This document shows, one piece after another, positions 53,501 through 63,860 of a stretch of 64,000 bases of DNA (the first letter of the stretch is position 1; each line of letters opens with the position of its first letter). The notes below the pieces were generated by a model. That model searched no databases, was not told the origin of the DNA, and was given only the letters and a program-made list of their open reading frames with translations. Made by a program: the position numbers and the translations under genes. The stretch comes from Eubacteriales bacterium (GTDB taxonomy: Bacteria; Bacillota; Clostridia; Christensenellales; CAG-138), in contig JAQUTY010000010.1 in assembly GCA_028694155.1 (NCBI GenBank), forward strand, positions 23,668-87,667, written 5' to 3'.

Positions 53501-56500
53501 AGATTCCTGAATCAGATGTTCCATGAGCTCGCTGCGCATACATACGATAACCATAGCCGATTCCAAGGTTGCAGCAAAGCTGATTGCCGCTTGACGCAGT
53601 AGCCGACGAGGACGCATGCAGCTCAAACGAGGATTGCGACGAGTCTGCAATCGAAGCGTAGATGGTGGAAGCAGTGCTCGCCACGGTGGCAGTACCGCTG
53701 CCGGTTCCGGCACCCAAAGTCAAATACTCTCCCGTACTCTTATTTTGGAGCGTGTAACCCGTTCCATCAGCCGCCAGCGTCCAAACATGGGTTGAATCGG
53801 TATTTGTAATTATTCCTGATGCAGGCGTCATATTTGTATACTTCAACCAACCACCGGTAACAGTAGCATTCATAGCAGCAATAGCGTTATCCGTTCCTGC
53901 CGTTCCAACCAAAGCGCCGATGACATAATCGCCTGCTGTCAACGAGGAGGTAAGCTCGTAGTTGTTGCTCGAACCACCGCTGCCGGTTGCAGTAGCAAAT
54001 ACGGCATACAACGAGTAGCTTGCAGACGGAATGAGCGTGGCAGAGTCAACATATGTAGGTTCGGTATTGGTCGCCGATGTAATCTCGGTCGCCGTCCAGC
54101 CCATGAACACCTTGCCCGAATATGTGGGGTCGGTTGTGGGAATGGTCGTTCCCAAAGCATCACCCACATAGAGCGTGGTTATCGTGCTGTGGGTCGAGCC
54201 ATTTACGATGTAATTCACCGTTGCCGCCGTCCTTGCCGCAAAGTTAATGGTTATTGTGCAATCGGAGCTTGCAGTAACGGTAAACTCGTTGCCGCTTTGC
54301 TCGACCGTCGCCGTACCGGAAGTTACCGTGTAGGCAGGAGATGCGAACTCATATCCCGTGTTCGGGGTTGCCGTAATTACGTTGCCGCTGAGCGATACCG
54401 TGCCGCCTGCAGTCGGACTTGCAGCTGCTGTAATCGTGTATGACGGTGCAACGTAGGTATATTGTGCGTACAACGTCACATCAGCGGTCGGGTTGTAAGT
54501 CGCCCCTGCTGCACCTGCCAGTGTTCCATCGGTAGCAGCCGTATACCAACCGTTGAAGGTATAATTTGTGTTTGCAGTAACCGTGGGCAGCGTTACGCCT
54601 GCTCCTGCTGTCGCTTCGGTCAATGAGGTGGTAGCGCAGCTTCCGTTGCTCCCTGCATCGAAAGTAACGGTGTAGGTAGTTTCAGGAGTGGAGGTGTCCT
54701 TCTTGTAGATTGATAAGCCCTTCTGGGATGCAGACGAATAACACGCAAATAAGCTGCTGGTGTTGTTGTACTGCATTGTTTTTCGAGTATAAGAACCGTT
54801 TGCTACGATAGAGGCTACTTCAGAGCTGATTGAAATTGTCCACGAGGAATTAGCGGACAGCGTCGTTTCAGTCCTTAAGTAGTTGCTGCTGCTGCTTGCA
54901 GCACATAGATAACCGCTGCCAGTATATAGTGAATATGTTCCTGATGTAGTGCCTGCTCCAAGAGTAAGTTCCTGAACTCCATCAACCCAAGCAATGCTGT
55001 TTCCGTTCTTTGTTACGGCAATCTGTCCTCTGTTATTGCTATTTTGAGTAGTACTCATCGCAAAGCTATAACCTGATGCAGCAATAATTACAACATCTCC
55101 AGCAGCCAAGGATGAAACATCAGTGACTAAGGTATAGGTATCACCCGCTGCTCTTGTAGCTTCGTTGACCTTGCCTATCGAGCGAACGTTGCTCAACGGC
55201 GTGGTTGTAGCATTGGTGCCCTTGTTATGCAGAATGAAATCGGGCTTATATTCGCCTTCCGTGTTTGCACCCGTGCCACGCTCTGCCGAGAAAGCCTCCC
55301 AGATGTGCCACTCGCGGTTTGTGGCAGTTGCGGTGTAGCCATACGCCAAGGCGTTGTGGTTGCCCGACTCGTTGTTATACACCATGTTGGTAGACGTTGT
55401 GATGTCGTCTGCTGTGCTGCCCTCTGCAAGGTCTGTGAGGATAATCGTCCTGTCACCTGTTGTTGCATCTATTCCCACAAGTCCTGTCCAAACGATATCG
55501 GAGTTTCCGATTGTGATTCGCTCGGGTATGACATCGAGAGTGTTCGTTCCATCGTTGTATACGAACAGGTTGGATACGTCCGCGCCCAAAGTCCAAGGTG
55601 CATTGATGCCTGCCGTGTAGTTGAAGCCCTTCTGCTGCAGCGCATTGTAGCGGTAATCAACATAGGTTGCTCCCGTGGTGGTGTGCCATGTCTGATCGAT
55701 AACGCTGATTATGACATACTGGTCATTCTCGTTTATCTGATCCAGACTTGTAACCAGATCGAAGTACATCTCGCCCGAGCCGGTAGAGATGGTGTTCTTT
55801 TCAAATGTAACAGTAAATGTTGTGTCTGCGCTGACATTGACAAAAGCATATTTCTCTGCCGAATAGGTGATGGATACGCCGTCCGTAACCTCAACAGAGT
55901 AACCGAGGTTTGGTACGGTCGACAGATACACTGTGCTGTTGGGTGCTACCGTCATTGTTGTGCTGCCTGTTGTGGCGGCATTTAGAACGGTTGCGGAATT
56001 CAGCGTCGCAAGGAAGCCGATAACGCCGTGATTTGCGGAGTTCGCTTCGAACTGCAAAGTGATTGTAACGCCTGTGCCATAGACTGCATACAGGGTAATA
56101 TCAGCAGTTGGATAATACACCTCCAAGGCAGCACCTGCATCAGCAGTTGTTGCGCCTTGAGTTGTCGCCCAGCCGACAAAGTAATCACTTGCATCGATAG
56201 GAGCAGCGGTGGGAAGCGTGACGCCTGCGTCAAATGTGGCTTCTGTCAAGGTTTGAGTGTCGCCAGAGCCTGCGCCATAGTCGAAGCTGACCGTATAAGC
56301 CTGCTTCCATACAGCGTAGTAGGTGGTCGTTCCCGCCGTATAGGTCTGGGTAGAACCAGCAGCATATGTGACATTCTGTGCGGTCGAAGTCTTAGCCCAG
56401 CCCGCAAAAATGTAATCAGTTCTTGTTGGTGCATCTGCGCCCGAAAGGAGCGTGTAGTCCGTTCCAAGCGTACCGCTTACGCTAATTGTGGTTGCATCGT

Positions 56501-59500
56501 TTGCGAACGTACCGCCATTTCCATTATACTCTACCGTACCTGTTGAGGAGACCGAACCCGTTATCGGAATCAGGTAGGTAATGAAATTGTAGTCCGAACC
56601 GTTCAGATTGTCGGACGTGGTCGCATATACACCGACCATGCCTGTGCCGCCGTACTGGGCGATCATACCCGCAATGCGTCTGTTGTTGTATGTAATGTCG
56701 ACGATTGGATAAGCTGTACAGCCGTCCTGAGTTGCGCCCGAAATGGCATCGCCCTTCGTCCAGCCGCTTCCCTCTGTTGTGGTAAAGGCAGCAAAGCTCG
56801 TATTGTTACTGGTATTGTTTAGATACAGTCCGCTGTTATTTTGAATATGGGTGATGTTGCTCTCATCTGTGTTAATTGTCCATACAAGTGTCGGGTCGGT
56901 AACGACAGCTACACCGTTTGCAACGGAGAAGCCCGTGGAAGTTGTTCCGAGCTTGCTGCTGGTTAAGGTCTGATCAATGGCATACCAAATTCCGTTTGTC
57001 GTATCATACAGTGCCATGATGTATTGCGAGGTAGATACGGAATTGACTGAAATCGTGACCGCACCAGTAACCACACCAACATAGAGAGTACCTGTTGTGT
57101 TGTCATACAGGTAATCCGTGCCTTCCGTCAGAAGCGTACCGCCCATGTATACGAAGACCTCTGTGGGGATAGTTGTTCCGTCCGTTGTAACATCAGCGGT
57201 CAGTTCATCGCCATAGGCGACCGATGCAGGAGCATCAACGCTCTGCAAGCCACTTAGCGTCACCGAGTAATTTATCGGTGTAAAGACTGCATTGACTGTA
57301 ACATCGGCAGCAACAGTGTGTGTGTCTCCGCTAGTGAAGGCCACATCATTGACTGTCAAAGCGGTAAGGCTATAACCTGTTGAAGCGGTTGCCGTAATCG
57401 TCAGAGACGTGCCATACTCAACAGTACTGCCGTTTTGATATGTATTTGTGCCATCAGTAACGGTCACCGAACCGCCCGCCGTTGTGGTCAGCGTCAAATC
57501 GTAGGAAATGATCGCATAGACAGCCGTAAAGGTAATGTTGCTCGTGCCTACTGTGTAGGTTGCATTGGGCTGATATGTGGTCGTGCCGTCATTCCAACCC
57601 TCAAACGTGTAGCCCGTGGGTGGCGTTGCTGCTGCACCGACTGTAAAGGTGCTGCCAGTGGCATAAGTATTACTATTTGTGGGTGCATTCGTGCCTTCAC
57701 CATCATCATAGGTGACTGTGAAGTCGGTGGTCTGTATAACAGGATCGGTGTTATACACGGTCGATCCGCTTCCCGACTTCATCAGATACAGGTCGGGATG
57801 ATAGCCGCTGGAGCTGACCGTGCTTGACTTGTATGCACGGAAGTCAAAGGTGTCACGACAGGTCAGTATACGATTGTCCGTGTTGGAGCCTGCCAAGCGG
57901 TAGGTTCCGTCATTATTGTTTGTAACCGTCCAGTAGTCGGTAACTGAACCGCCGATAATCGTGTTGCTGCTGCCTGATGACATGATGTAATTTCCTGCAG
58001 AGGTCTGCAGAGTAACTGTGCCATCGGCATTAACAGTCAGCGTGTAGATGTATGCTGCCTGATCTGCCGTTAAGGTCACTACATAGCTGCCTGCTGCGCC
58101 CGTCAGATAGGAGGTCGCATCGATTGCGGAGATGACGCCGCCCGATGGTGCGCCGCCGGCGATAACGGGATAGGTCGTGCCATTAACATAGGACGGGAAC
58201 ATTATTACATATGTTCCTGCTTCCAATGTGGAAGTCTGCTCGAATACATAGGGGTTGCCACCGCCTTCAGTCTTGGAATACACCGCTGTGAGGGTGATTG
58301 TCGTCCCTACCGCATCGGAGGCATTGACAACGTAGCTCGACGTATATATCACTGGAGCAGTATTGTTGTCCGAAGAATACGCATCGGCATAATCAATTAT
58401 CCAACCTTGGAAGGTATAGCCGTTGAGGTCGGACAACGCTGTAAGAGTCACGCTCTGTTGAGCATACAAGCCTGTCTGCGTGGACGGAGCAGTAACCCCC
58501 GTGGGTACGCTAAACGCTACCGAGTACGCTTGATCCGCCTCGAAGGTTATGGTTATGGTGAAATCTGCGGTCACGTTGCTGACCGTGAACTGGTTTCCAC
58601 TCCGTGTAACGGTAGCAGCACCCGTGGGTGACAATGTGTAGCCGCTGACGACATAGCCAACCGCAGGTGTAGCCGTGATGACGTTGCCCGAAGTGCTGAC
58701 TGTACCCTGCGCCGTATCTGCCGACTGGGCAGTAAAGGTATACTGTGTCGGTGCTGTCTCGTTAAAGACTGTGTACATCAAATCGGGATAATCGACAAAG
58801 ATGTTTCTGTTGCCCTGCTGGGTATAAACGTAATCGTTTCTCGCCATCTCCCACTTGTCAACGGGATCTGCCTCGTTCCATTCAAGAAGAGTCTCATAGC
58901 TGTCAACAACCTGATCGAACCAATAGGATATGGTTTGTCCATCGCCCACTGATGAGTAATACTGCACATAAGTATATGCAATGATACGAGCGACATCGCC
59001 CTTGAACTCATCTGAAGGCTCTACAACGGATACATTGTCAGCGTTGGTTCCAATGTATGCTGTTACTCCTCCTGCTGTTTGCGCACCGCTCTCGGTGAGC
59101 GTATTTGAAAGATTTGCAACATTGCCCAAAATACCATTGCCGTGGCTGCTGTTGGTCGTGGGATTTGTCGGGTGAATCATGTACATATCGCCTTCTGCAA
59201 CATCTCCGCCCTTTGAATTGGGCCAGAGATGCTCACGGTTATAAGTTGAGCCCGAATCCCATGTTGCATTTACGCTAGATGCAGACCAGAACAGAAGGAT
59301 ATTTCCGCTGTTCTCCGAATCTTGATCAGAATACACGAACTTGGATGTCATTGCGCTGTAACCAACATTGTTGCCGTCCAGCGCATCCTCCAAATAGTTG
59401 ATAAGGTTGGCACCACTCATCGTCTGCATCTGTTCATAGCTGTATGTAAACCCATCGTAGTAGCTGATTGCAGAGGACGACAAACTCACATTGTGATCCT

Positions 59501-62500
59501 CCCAAAGCTGACCCGATGACGAAGTCTGCGTTCCGGTTGCGGTGACAGATACGTTGGAGCTTCCAAATACTATGATAAGTTCGCCGTTAGCGGACGAGTA
59601 AGTGTAATCATCGGCACCCGTTACCGTGACGCTTGTGGGAAGAGCGTATCCACTCTGAGCTGTGAAGTTTACGCCCACATAGTCGTCCGCATAGTACGGT
59701 GAGGCAGGTGAATCGCTGGTGAGCGCATAGCTAAGTCCGGTAGCATTGATTGTCAAGGTTCTCCCCGTCAATGCCGTGTACTGCGCATAATAGGTCGCAT
59801 TGCCTGACGGAATGGTCGCAGATGTAACCTGCGTGCCGCCTGTTGCCGCTGTGAACCAGCCATTGAAGGTATATCCGCGATACGAGGGTGTCTGAAGCGT
59901 CCCAAGTGCAGAACCGGAAGTGACGGACGTGGTTGTATTGGCGACCGTGCCATTGCCAGCGTTCCAAGTAATTGTGTATGAATCAGCAGCGTCCAACACC
60001 CAATATTCAAGCGTTGTTGCGGCATTTGAAGGAACCGTGTAGCTTCCGTTTGTCGGCAAGACTATAAGTGCGCCGCCGGCATGTATGTTGACCGAGCTGA
60101 CAGTGGACGTGCTCGATGCGCTGTAACTGGAATAGGCGATACGGCGGTAAATAGGATTGACGATCAGATCAAACTGCCCCTCACCCATAAAGCCGTATAT
60201 GCCCGAAGATTCGGGAGTGTAGCAGGCCATTCTGAATACACGGATTATGTCCGATATATCCATGCCGCTGAACGCAGAATTTGCGTTTGCAAGTGCGTTG
60301 GCAACAATGGTTCCGGTTACGCCCGTGCCATATCTCCAGTTGGAATAATTGTTGATCGCAAGGAATATTCCGGTTCCTCCGGATTGCTTGCGCAGATACT
60401 GTCCAAACAAATAGGACATGCCATAGCAGCCCAAGTCATGATCCGTCTCAAACATGACAGGCGAATAACCTGCTGCAAAGTCGGTCGAGCCAGAGTAATC
60501 ATCGATGCGCGATGCTGAAATGTTGCCATTGCCCGCGTCAATGATCTCCTCTGCAGCCATTGAAAACGCTTCATTTATCCAAGTCTCCTGATAGTTTCCC
60601 GTCATGTTGAAGTTGATCAAATGCTGGAACTCATGATACATGGTCGAGTAGTTCTCACTCTCGCCAAAGGAATGAGCACAGTCAATGTTGATAATGCTCA
60701 ACATATTGCCCGAACCACCGTTGGCAACGGAGTAATAGTCACCACTCCAGAAATAACCCATGATCGTTCCGACAGAACCTGCTGCCTGACGAATATCATA
60801 GAACAGAATATTGACTACATTTGTGGTATCTACCGTCTGGATGTTGCCCGAAGGAGTGCCAAATGCAGCAGTCAAAGTGGTGTAATTGCTTTGGAAAGCT
60901 GCACCGTACGCTGCCGCTTGTGTTGAAGTAATCTTTGTTTCGCTTGCCGATGTGGGCGTCCAAATGTTGCAGTTAGTGCTTGCATACAAGCAGGTGAAAT
61001 TCAGCATCTCGTTCTCGTCATTTGCATCGATAACAGTAAAGTCCCTCGTGTCAGAAACATTTGCACGGGTTGCAGTCTGCTTTTTGCCGCCAAGCTGGTC
61101 TTCTACCGTGGGTGCACCTGTCAAATTGGGATCATCATAACGGCGAACGTGCAGCATATTTTCATCGCTGCCACTGCCCGTTCTTGTAGACACGCTGGTG
61201 TTGATCATGTCTGCGGTGATTGTGCCTGAATTTAATGTAGTATCAGTATAGTCATACCTGCCTGTGGTGCTGTTGTAGTTGCCCTCAAGGCAAATATTGG
61301 GATTGTAAATCAACAGAGCATCTGCGGCGATCACCGTGCCTGCCGCTGCCGTGCCGCCCGTGAATGTGCCTGTGGGGGTCGCTGTGGGGGTCGGTGTCGC
61401 TGTGGGGGTCGGTGTCGCTGTGGGTGTGGGGGTTGGTGTGGGGGTTACCCCAGCCAAATCCGGTGACGTTGTGTAGCCTGCATATGTGACGCCAGACTGC
61501 TGCTTGTAGAGCGATGGCAGAAGCATGGATGCGCTAGTAGATGTGGTCGTAGCATATGTCGTGAACCTGGGGCTTGTGACATTGTATAGGAATCTGCCGT
61601 ATGCGGTGTTGGAGTATGTAATCGTAGCCGCACCCGATGAAATATCAATTGTCCATGTGTTGGCAGTCGCGCCGTAGGCAAGCTTTTTGACCGCAGTGCA
61701 GTACATATATCCGCTTCCAAGCGATGTTGCAGACAGGGTGTATGCGCCGCTTGTGCCGCCAAGCTCGAATATCTCAACCGCCTCGCTGCCTATCGTAATA
61801 GTGTCACTAACAGGTGCGGTGACTGTGACCGAGCCAAGAATGCTGCTGCTAAGTTTGCCAGCTGCATAGGTGGTCGAGTTATTTGTGGCTGCCATGATAT
61901 ACTTGCCGCCAGCAGTTAGATCGCTTGCGCTCGAAACGAGCGTGTACGAATTGCTCGAACCGCTGCCGGTTCCGATAGCATAAACAGCATACAGCGTCAC
62001 ATTGCCCGACAATAGGTATGTTTCGTCAATAATTGTTGTGGGTGCAGTATCGGTGTCCGCTACCGTCGAGGTCGACCAACCGACAAAGGTGTACCCGCTA
62101 GGGCCCGTTGGGGTGGGCAGGGTGCCAATCTCATCGCCCGAATACAGGCTTGAGGTTGTGGTTGAGCCGTTATTATTATAGGTAACAGTTACTGCAGTTT
62201 TTGCCGCAAAATTGATGCGAACAGTGCAGTCTGCGCTCGCTGTAACGGTAAATGTATTGCCGTTTTTAACGACCGTAGCAGTACCGCTTGTTACGGTATA
62301 GGCAGGATTTGCATAGCCGTAGCCCGCCGCTGGCGTTGCGGTAATAACATTTCCGCTAACAGCAACCGTGCCAAAGGATGTATTGTTTGTGGTTGCGCTG
62401 AGCGTAAATTGCTGCTCCAAGAGCCATGTGGAATAGACGGTCTGTGCAGCGTCAACGTTGCCATGACCGGGATATGTGTCTTCATCGTAAACAATGATTG

Positions 62501-63614
62501 GGTATGCAGGATAGCTGGTTTCGTAGGGATCGGGAACGCCATTTTGTGTTTTCATGTAAGATGCTGCGCTGGCTACGTTATCGCCCGCCTTCATCTTCGT
62601 CCAAAAATCTTCTTCATATGCGTAATCGCCCGTAAAGGTAACGGACTGTGAATAGCCGTAAACGACCTCAACGCCTTGATTGCGAAGGGGAACGCAAAGA
62701 CCATCGGTAGCCATGCCTAAGCAAATAGCCATCCAAAGCATATTGTTGGGTGCAGTCTGCTCCATGTGATTTGCTATGGCTGTGCCATCAACACAATAGT
62801 AGCGCATACTTCCGTTAGAGCCTGCGTTATATGCATGATAGTAGCTGCCGTATGTGCCACTCACGCTCGCCTGATCTGCGGTGGTCAAGCCCGTTCCGGT
62901 CTGCAAGCATATATAGGAAGTGTTAGCCTCGGAAGTGTAGTCAGAACCGCTTGCATAATCGGTATCGCCGTGGCTGTCAAAGATAACGACCGCACTGGAT
63001 TCAAGAGCATCGGCAATGGCATCAATGGTAGCACCTGTGGTCTGATACAGAGTGTATGTACCTCCGGTTGTGGACGCTATCGACTGCGCTTCCGTCTTAT
63101 ATTGATCGGTGAACGAAGAATCTAACCCGTAATAGGGCGCAATAAGCGTAACGTTGGTGGCAGACGGGCTTCCGCCTTTCTGTTGGTAGGAAATCGTTTC
63201 AGTCTCACCGTTTGGTACGGCTTTAGGATCGACCGAAGAACTGCGAATTTTCTCACGCAGTCTGGTTGAATATCCATTGGCAGCTCCGTCGGTAGTTTCC
63301 CAGAAGAACATACCATCGCCACTCCAGCGCAGTGTTCCCTCCTGGGTCGATTCTGCTGATGCAACAATGTTGTAGCAGGAATCTATGACCTTCGACGGAG
63401 ACGCCTTCAACGCTAACAGAAGCGTCTCGCATTTCTCCAGGGTTGCCCAAATGTCTGTGGATTCAGGATACTGCTCCTGATAGGACAGTACCTTCTCTGA
63501 TTCGAACGATGTTTCTTCGGCTTTTGAGTATGTGTCAAACGAGGGCATCAACCCAAGCACCATGATCACGGCGATCACAATAGACAATAATCTCTTATTT
63601 GTTCCTCTATTCAT
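50544..63614 (-). CDS. Giant secreted multidomain protein: caspase-like, metalloprotease-like and endonuclease I
   Basis: 4356 residues in one unbroken frame. Signal peptide at residues 1-32. A clan CD caspase-like domain (about 120-400) has H215 in FDSHGD and C298 in AICLG. An InlB-type repeat and a beta module (about 555-720) lead to a TP-rich linker (723-745). Residues about 755-1205 look like a zinc metalloprotease with H994-E-F-Q-H998 and a downstream ETWINEAF. Endonuclease I follows (about 1385-1615; H1462 in NREHLWPNS, KGDVARI, QQGNRN). From 1620 to 3950 come alternating InlB-type repeats and at least five beta modules. Residues 3960-4356 are unlike the rest and unrecognised. No sortase, dockerin or S-layer motif is visible, so release from the cell is likely. 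Role unknown. Confidence 0.8.
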   Translation of the reverse strand: MNRGTNKRLLSIVIAVIMVLGLMPSFDTYSKAEETSFESEKVLSYQEQYPESTDIWATLEKCETLLLALKASPSKVIDSCYNIVASAESTQEGTLRWSGDGMFFWETTDGAANGYSTRLREKIRSSSVDPKAVPNGETETISYQQKGGSPSATNVTLIAPYYGLDSSFTDQYKTEAQSIASTTGGTYTLYQTTGATIDAIADALESSAVVIFDSHGDTDYASGSDYTSEANTSYICLQTGTGLTTADQASVSGTYGSYYHAYNAGSNGSMRYYCVDGTAIANHMEQTAPNNMLWMAICLGMATDGLCVPLRNQGVEVVYGYSQSVTFTGDYAYEEDFWTKMKAGDNVASAASYMKTQNGVPDPYETSYPAYPIIVYDEDTYPGHGNVDAAQTVYSTWLLEQQFTLSATTNNTSFGTVAVSGNVITATPAAGYGYANPAYTVTSGTATVVKNGNTFTVTASADCTVRINFAAKTAVTVTYNNNGSTTTSSLYSGDEIGTLPTPTGPSGYTFVGWSTSTVADTDTAPTTIIDETYLLSGNVTLYAVYAIGTGSGSSNSYTLVSSASDLTAGGKYIMAATNNSTTYAAGKLSSSILGSVTVTAPVSDTITIGSEAVEIFELGGTSGAYTLSATSLGSGYMYCTAVKKLAYGATANTWTIDISSGAATITYSNTAYGRFLYNVTSPRFTTYATTTSTSASMLLPSLYKQQSGVTYAGYTTSPDLAGVTPTPTPTPTATPTPTATPTPTATPTGTFTGGTAAAGTVIAADALLIYNPNICLEGNYNSTTGRYDYTDTTLNSGTITADMINTSVSTRTGSGSDENMLHVRRYDDPNLTGAPTVEDQLGGKKQTATRANVSDTRDFTVIDANDENEMLNFTCLYASTNCNIWTPTSASETKITSTQAAAYGAAFQSNYTTLTAAFGTPSGNIQTVDTTNVVNILFYDIRQAAGSVGTIMGYFWSGDYYSVANGGSGNMLSIINIDCAHSFGESENYSTMYHEFQHLINFNMTGNYQETWINEAFSMAAEEIIDAGNGNISASRIDDYSGSTDFAAGYSPVMFETDHDLGCYGMSYLFGQYLRKQSGGTGIFLAINNYSNWRYGTGVTGTIVANALANANSAFSGMDISDIIRVFRMACYTPESSGIYGFMGEGQFDLIVNPIYRRIAYSSYSASSTSTVSSVNIHAGGALIVLPTNGSYTVPSNAATTLEYWVLDAADSYTITWNAGNGTVANTTTSVTSGSALGTLQTPSYRGYTFNGWFTAATGGTQVTSATIPSGNATYYAQYTALTGRTLTINATGLSYALTSDSPASPYYADDYVGVNFTAQSGYALPTSVTVTGADDYTYSSANGELIIVFGSSNVSVTATGTQTSSSGQLWEDHNVSLSSSAISYYDGFTYSYEQMQTMSGANLINYLEDALDGNNVGYSAMTSKFVYSDQDSENSGNILLFWSASSVNATWDSGSTYNREHLWPNSKGGDVAEGDMYMIHPTNPTTNSSHGNGILGNVANLSNTLTESGAQTAGGVTAYIGTNADNVSVVEPSDEFKGDVARIIAYTYVQYYSSVGDGQTISYWFDQVVDSYETLLEWNEADPVDKWEMARNDYVYTQQGNRNIFVDYPDLMYTVFNETAPTQYTFTAQSADTAQGTVSTSGNVITATPAVGYVVSGYTLSPTGAATVTRSGNQFTVSNVTADFTITITFEADQAYSVAFSVPTGVTAPSTQTGLYAQQSVTLTALSDLNGYTFQGWIIDYADAYSSDNNTAPVIYTSSYVVNASDAVGTTITLTAVYSKTEGGGNPYVFEQTSTLEAGTYVIMFPSYVNGTTYPVIAGGAPSGGVISAIDATSYLTGAAGSYVVTLTADQAAYIYTLTVNADGTVTLQTSAGNYIMSSGSSNTIIGGSVTDYWTVTNNNDGTYRLAGSNTDNRILTCRDTFDFRAYKSSTVSSSGYHPDLYLMKSGSGSTVYNTDPVIQTTDFTVTYDDGEGTNAPTNSNTYATGSTFTVGAAATPPTGYTFEGWNDGTTTYQPNATYTVGTSNITFTAVYAIISYDLTLTTTAGGSVTVTDGTNTYQNGSTVEYGTSLTITATASTGYSLTALTVNDVAFTSGDTHTVAADVTVNAVFTPINYSVTLSGLQSVDAPASVAYGDELTADVTTDGTTIPTEVFVYMGGTLLTEGTDYLYDNTTGTLYVGVVTGAVTISVNSVSTSQYIMALYDTTNGIWYAIDQTLTSSKLGTTSTGFSVANGVAVVTDPTLVWTINTDESNITHIQNNSGLYLNNTSNNTSFAAFTTTEGSGWTKGDAISGATQDGCTAYPIVDITYNNRRIAGMIAQYGGTGMVGVYATTSDNLNGSDYNFITYLIPITGSVSSTGTVEYNGNGGTFANDATTISVSGTLGTDYTLLSGADAPTRTDYIFAGWAKTSTAQNVTYAAGSTQTYTAGTTTYYAVWKQAYTVSFDYGAGSGDTQTLTEATFDAGVTLPTAAPIDASDYFVGWATTQGATTADAGAALEVYYPTADITLYAVYGTGVTITLQFEANSANHGVIGFLATLNSATVLNAATTGSTTMTVAPNSTVYLSTVPNLGYSVEVTDGVSITYSAEKYAFVNVSADTTFTVTFEKNTISTGSGEMYFDLVTSLDQINENDQYVIISVIDQTWHTTTGATYVDYRYNALQQKGFNYTAGINAPWTLGADVSNLFVYNDGTNTLDVIPERITIGNSDIVWTGLVGIDATTGDRTIILTDLAEGSTADDITTSTNMVYNNESGNHNALAYGYTATATNREWHIWEAFSAERGTGANTEGEYKPDFILHNKGTNATTTPLSNVRSIGKVNEATRAAGDTYTLVTDVSSLAAGDVVIIAASGYSFAMSTTQNSNNRGQIAVTKNGNSIAWVDGVQELTLGAGTTSGTYSLYTGSGYLCAASSSSNYLRTETTLSANSSWTISISSEVASIVANGSYTRKTMQYNNTSSLFACYSSASQKGLSIYKKDTSTPETTYTVTFDAGSNGSCATTSLTEATAGAGVTLPTVTANTNYTFNGWYTAATDGTLAGAAGATYNPTADVTLYAQYTYVAPSYTITAAASPTAGGTVSLSGNVITATPNTGYEFASPAYTVTSGTATVEQSGNEFTVTASSDCTITINFAARTAATVNYIVNGSTHSTITTLYVGDALGTTIPTTDPTYSGKVFMGWTATEITSATNTEPTYVDSATLIPSASYSLYAVFATATGSGGSSNNYELTSSLTAGDYVIGALVGTAGTDNAIAAMNATVTGGWLKYTNMTPASGIITNTDSTHVWTLAADGTGYTLQNKSTGEYLTLGAGTGSGTATVASTASTIYASIADSSQSSFELHASSSATASSGNQLCCNLGIGYGYRMYAQRAHGTSDSGISTQIRFFKQQGGTTYSDYQTTFAAVTTYSVSYNAGNGTNAPTDANTYEQGETFSVGAEPTPPTGYTFTGWSDGTNSYAEGDEYTVGTSNVTFTAVYAPNSYTLSITAGAGGTVTVTIGENTVANGGTIYYDQVYTVTAQADTHYVLSTLTVNGADFTSGSTGSVTGNVTVNATFTQDATYSVVFGAPASQTAPTTQSNLYSGDSVTLSSMTSPLNGYAFAGWIVDNDNAYATDNGTAPTVYTTSYTVDAAHAVSGTITLKAVYTITSGSGSSNAYTLVEDASTLAAGDTLLIVNGANAAGAPNATGNTYLLSVAVPAADANNVITLVGDEGADTFTLGGTTGSWSLTSVGQSAALGWSSSNSITYAASGDNALWTIGIDSGVASVVNKGDTNRKLQYNSISPRFACYTTAQADIQLYKQGAGSVYNTNPQEATTYTLIYDDNVTDASVTGMPTDVSGNLANAVVSLSDTAPSRTGYNFLGWGLTADATSYVTSVTFTDADITVYAIWQEVITYTVTAEVSGGNGTVMPSSATVVAGSSAAFTATPADGYIVDATNTVLSNTNGTVSVSGNTITVNNVTGNSALTVVFMEYELDYIPFFSIFVPECTTGEVWSETNPTGHYHFMNYRSDVGTTEGISSYHISYDNWRDNRVVPTAFMDDAQTDVYNANRFLLIYKKSEVQPEDDTTVVFPVATIGAQARNNLTGIRFGGYLDIAEINNAAAQVWATDPTATITVTFGFLVSQMKYQNNGTYVYSSAGLMKYNGTQTNTVAYSFDSSTANVLTLSASGSNAYNLTGGIEWLPEYTQGVSEQTEDAIYDAMAAAGAGVMDSYLGSEVDGVYVPGGISYGMRIEKFNVVNGSTVMNSTDAGWATFIARAQQYYLYRAYMQITVTPTTGDPYKIQAFDNEDTFYGIQRANSVWRILDFTFKDNNPTVGLDTSTTYTKTIGGISYTFAYDSASSFWRVIGGTDFEGQGITGHNSIAIPLGQ

Positions 63615-63732
63615 TTTCCCTACCCATTTTCCTGCAGTTGTCCGTTTCCGACGCGGATAACTGTTGAAGTCAATATGTACACATTGATAATCAGTTCAGA
63701 GAATAATTATCCAATTACACACATTCTATATT

Positions 63733-63760
63733 ATCATAACAGAAAGGGGAGATTTGTCAA
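63733..63760 (-). promoter_or_regulatory. Strong promoter of the 4356-residue gene
   Basis: TTGACA (63760-63755), 16-base spacer, TATGAT (63738-63733) with TG one base before the -10, minus strand. The leader is about 110 bases. An A- and T-rich leader without clear hairpins follows; AGGG stands before the ATG. Confidence 0.7.
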
Positions 63761-63860
63761 GTTAAAAATGGCGAAACTGTGACATCGGCACGCTAGTTTC
63801 TGCAAAATATGTATAGAACCTGTAATTGCGGCTCTATCTATACAAATAACCCAAAAGGAA

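Noticed and set aside
55227..55985. Long plus-strand open frame of 252 codons, and similar ones at 52269-52727 and 52749-53342
   Set aside because: They lie antisense to the 4356-residue gene, have Cys- and Arg-rich, low-complexity translations typical of reversed Ser/Thr/Ala codons, and lack ribosome sites.
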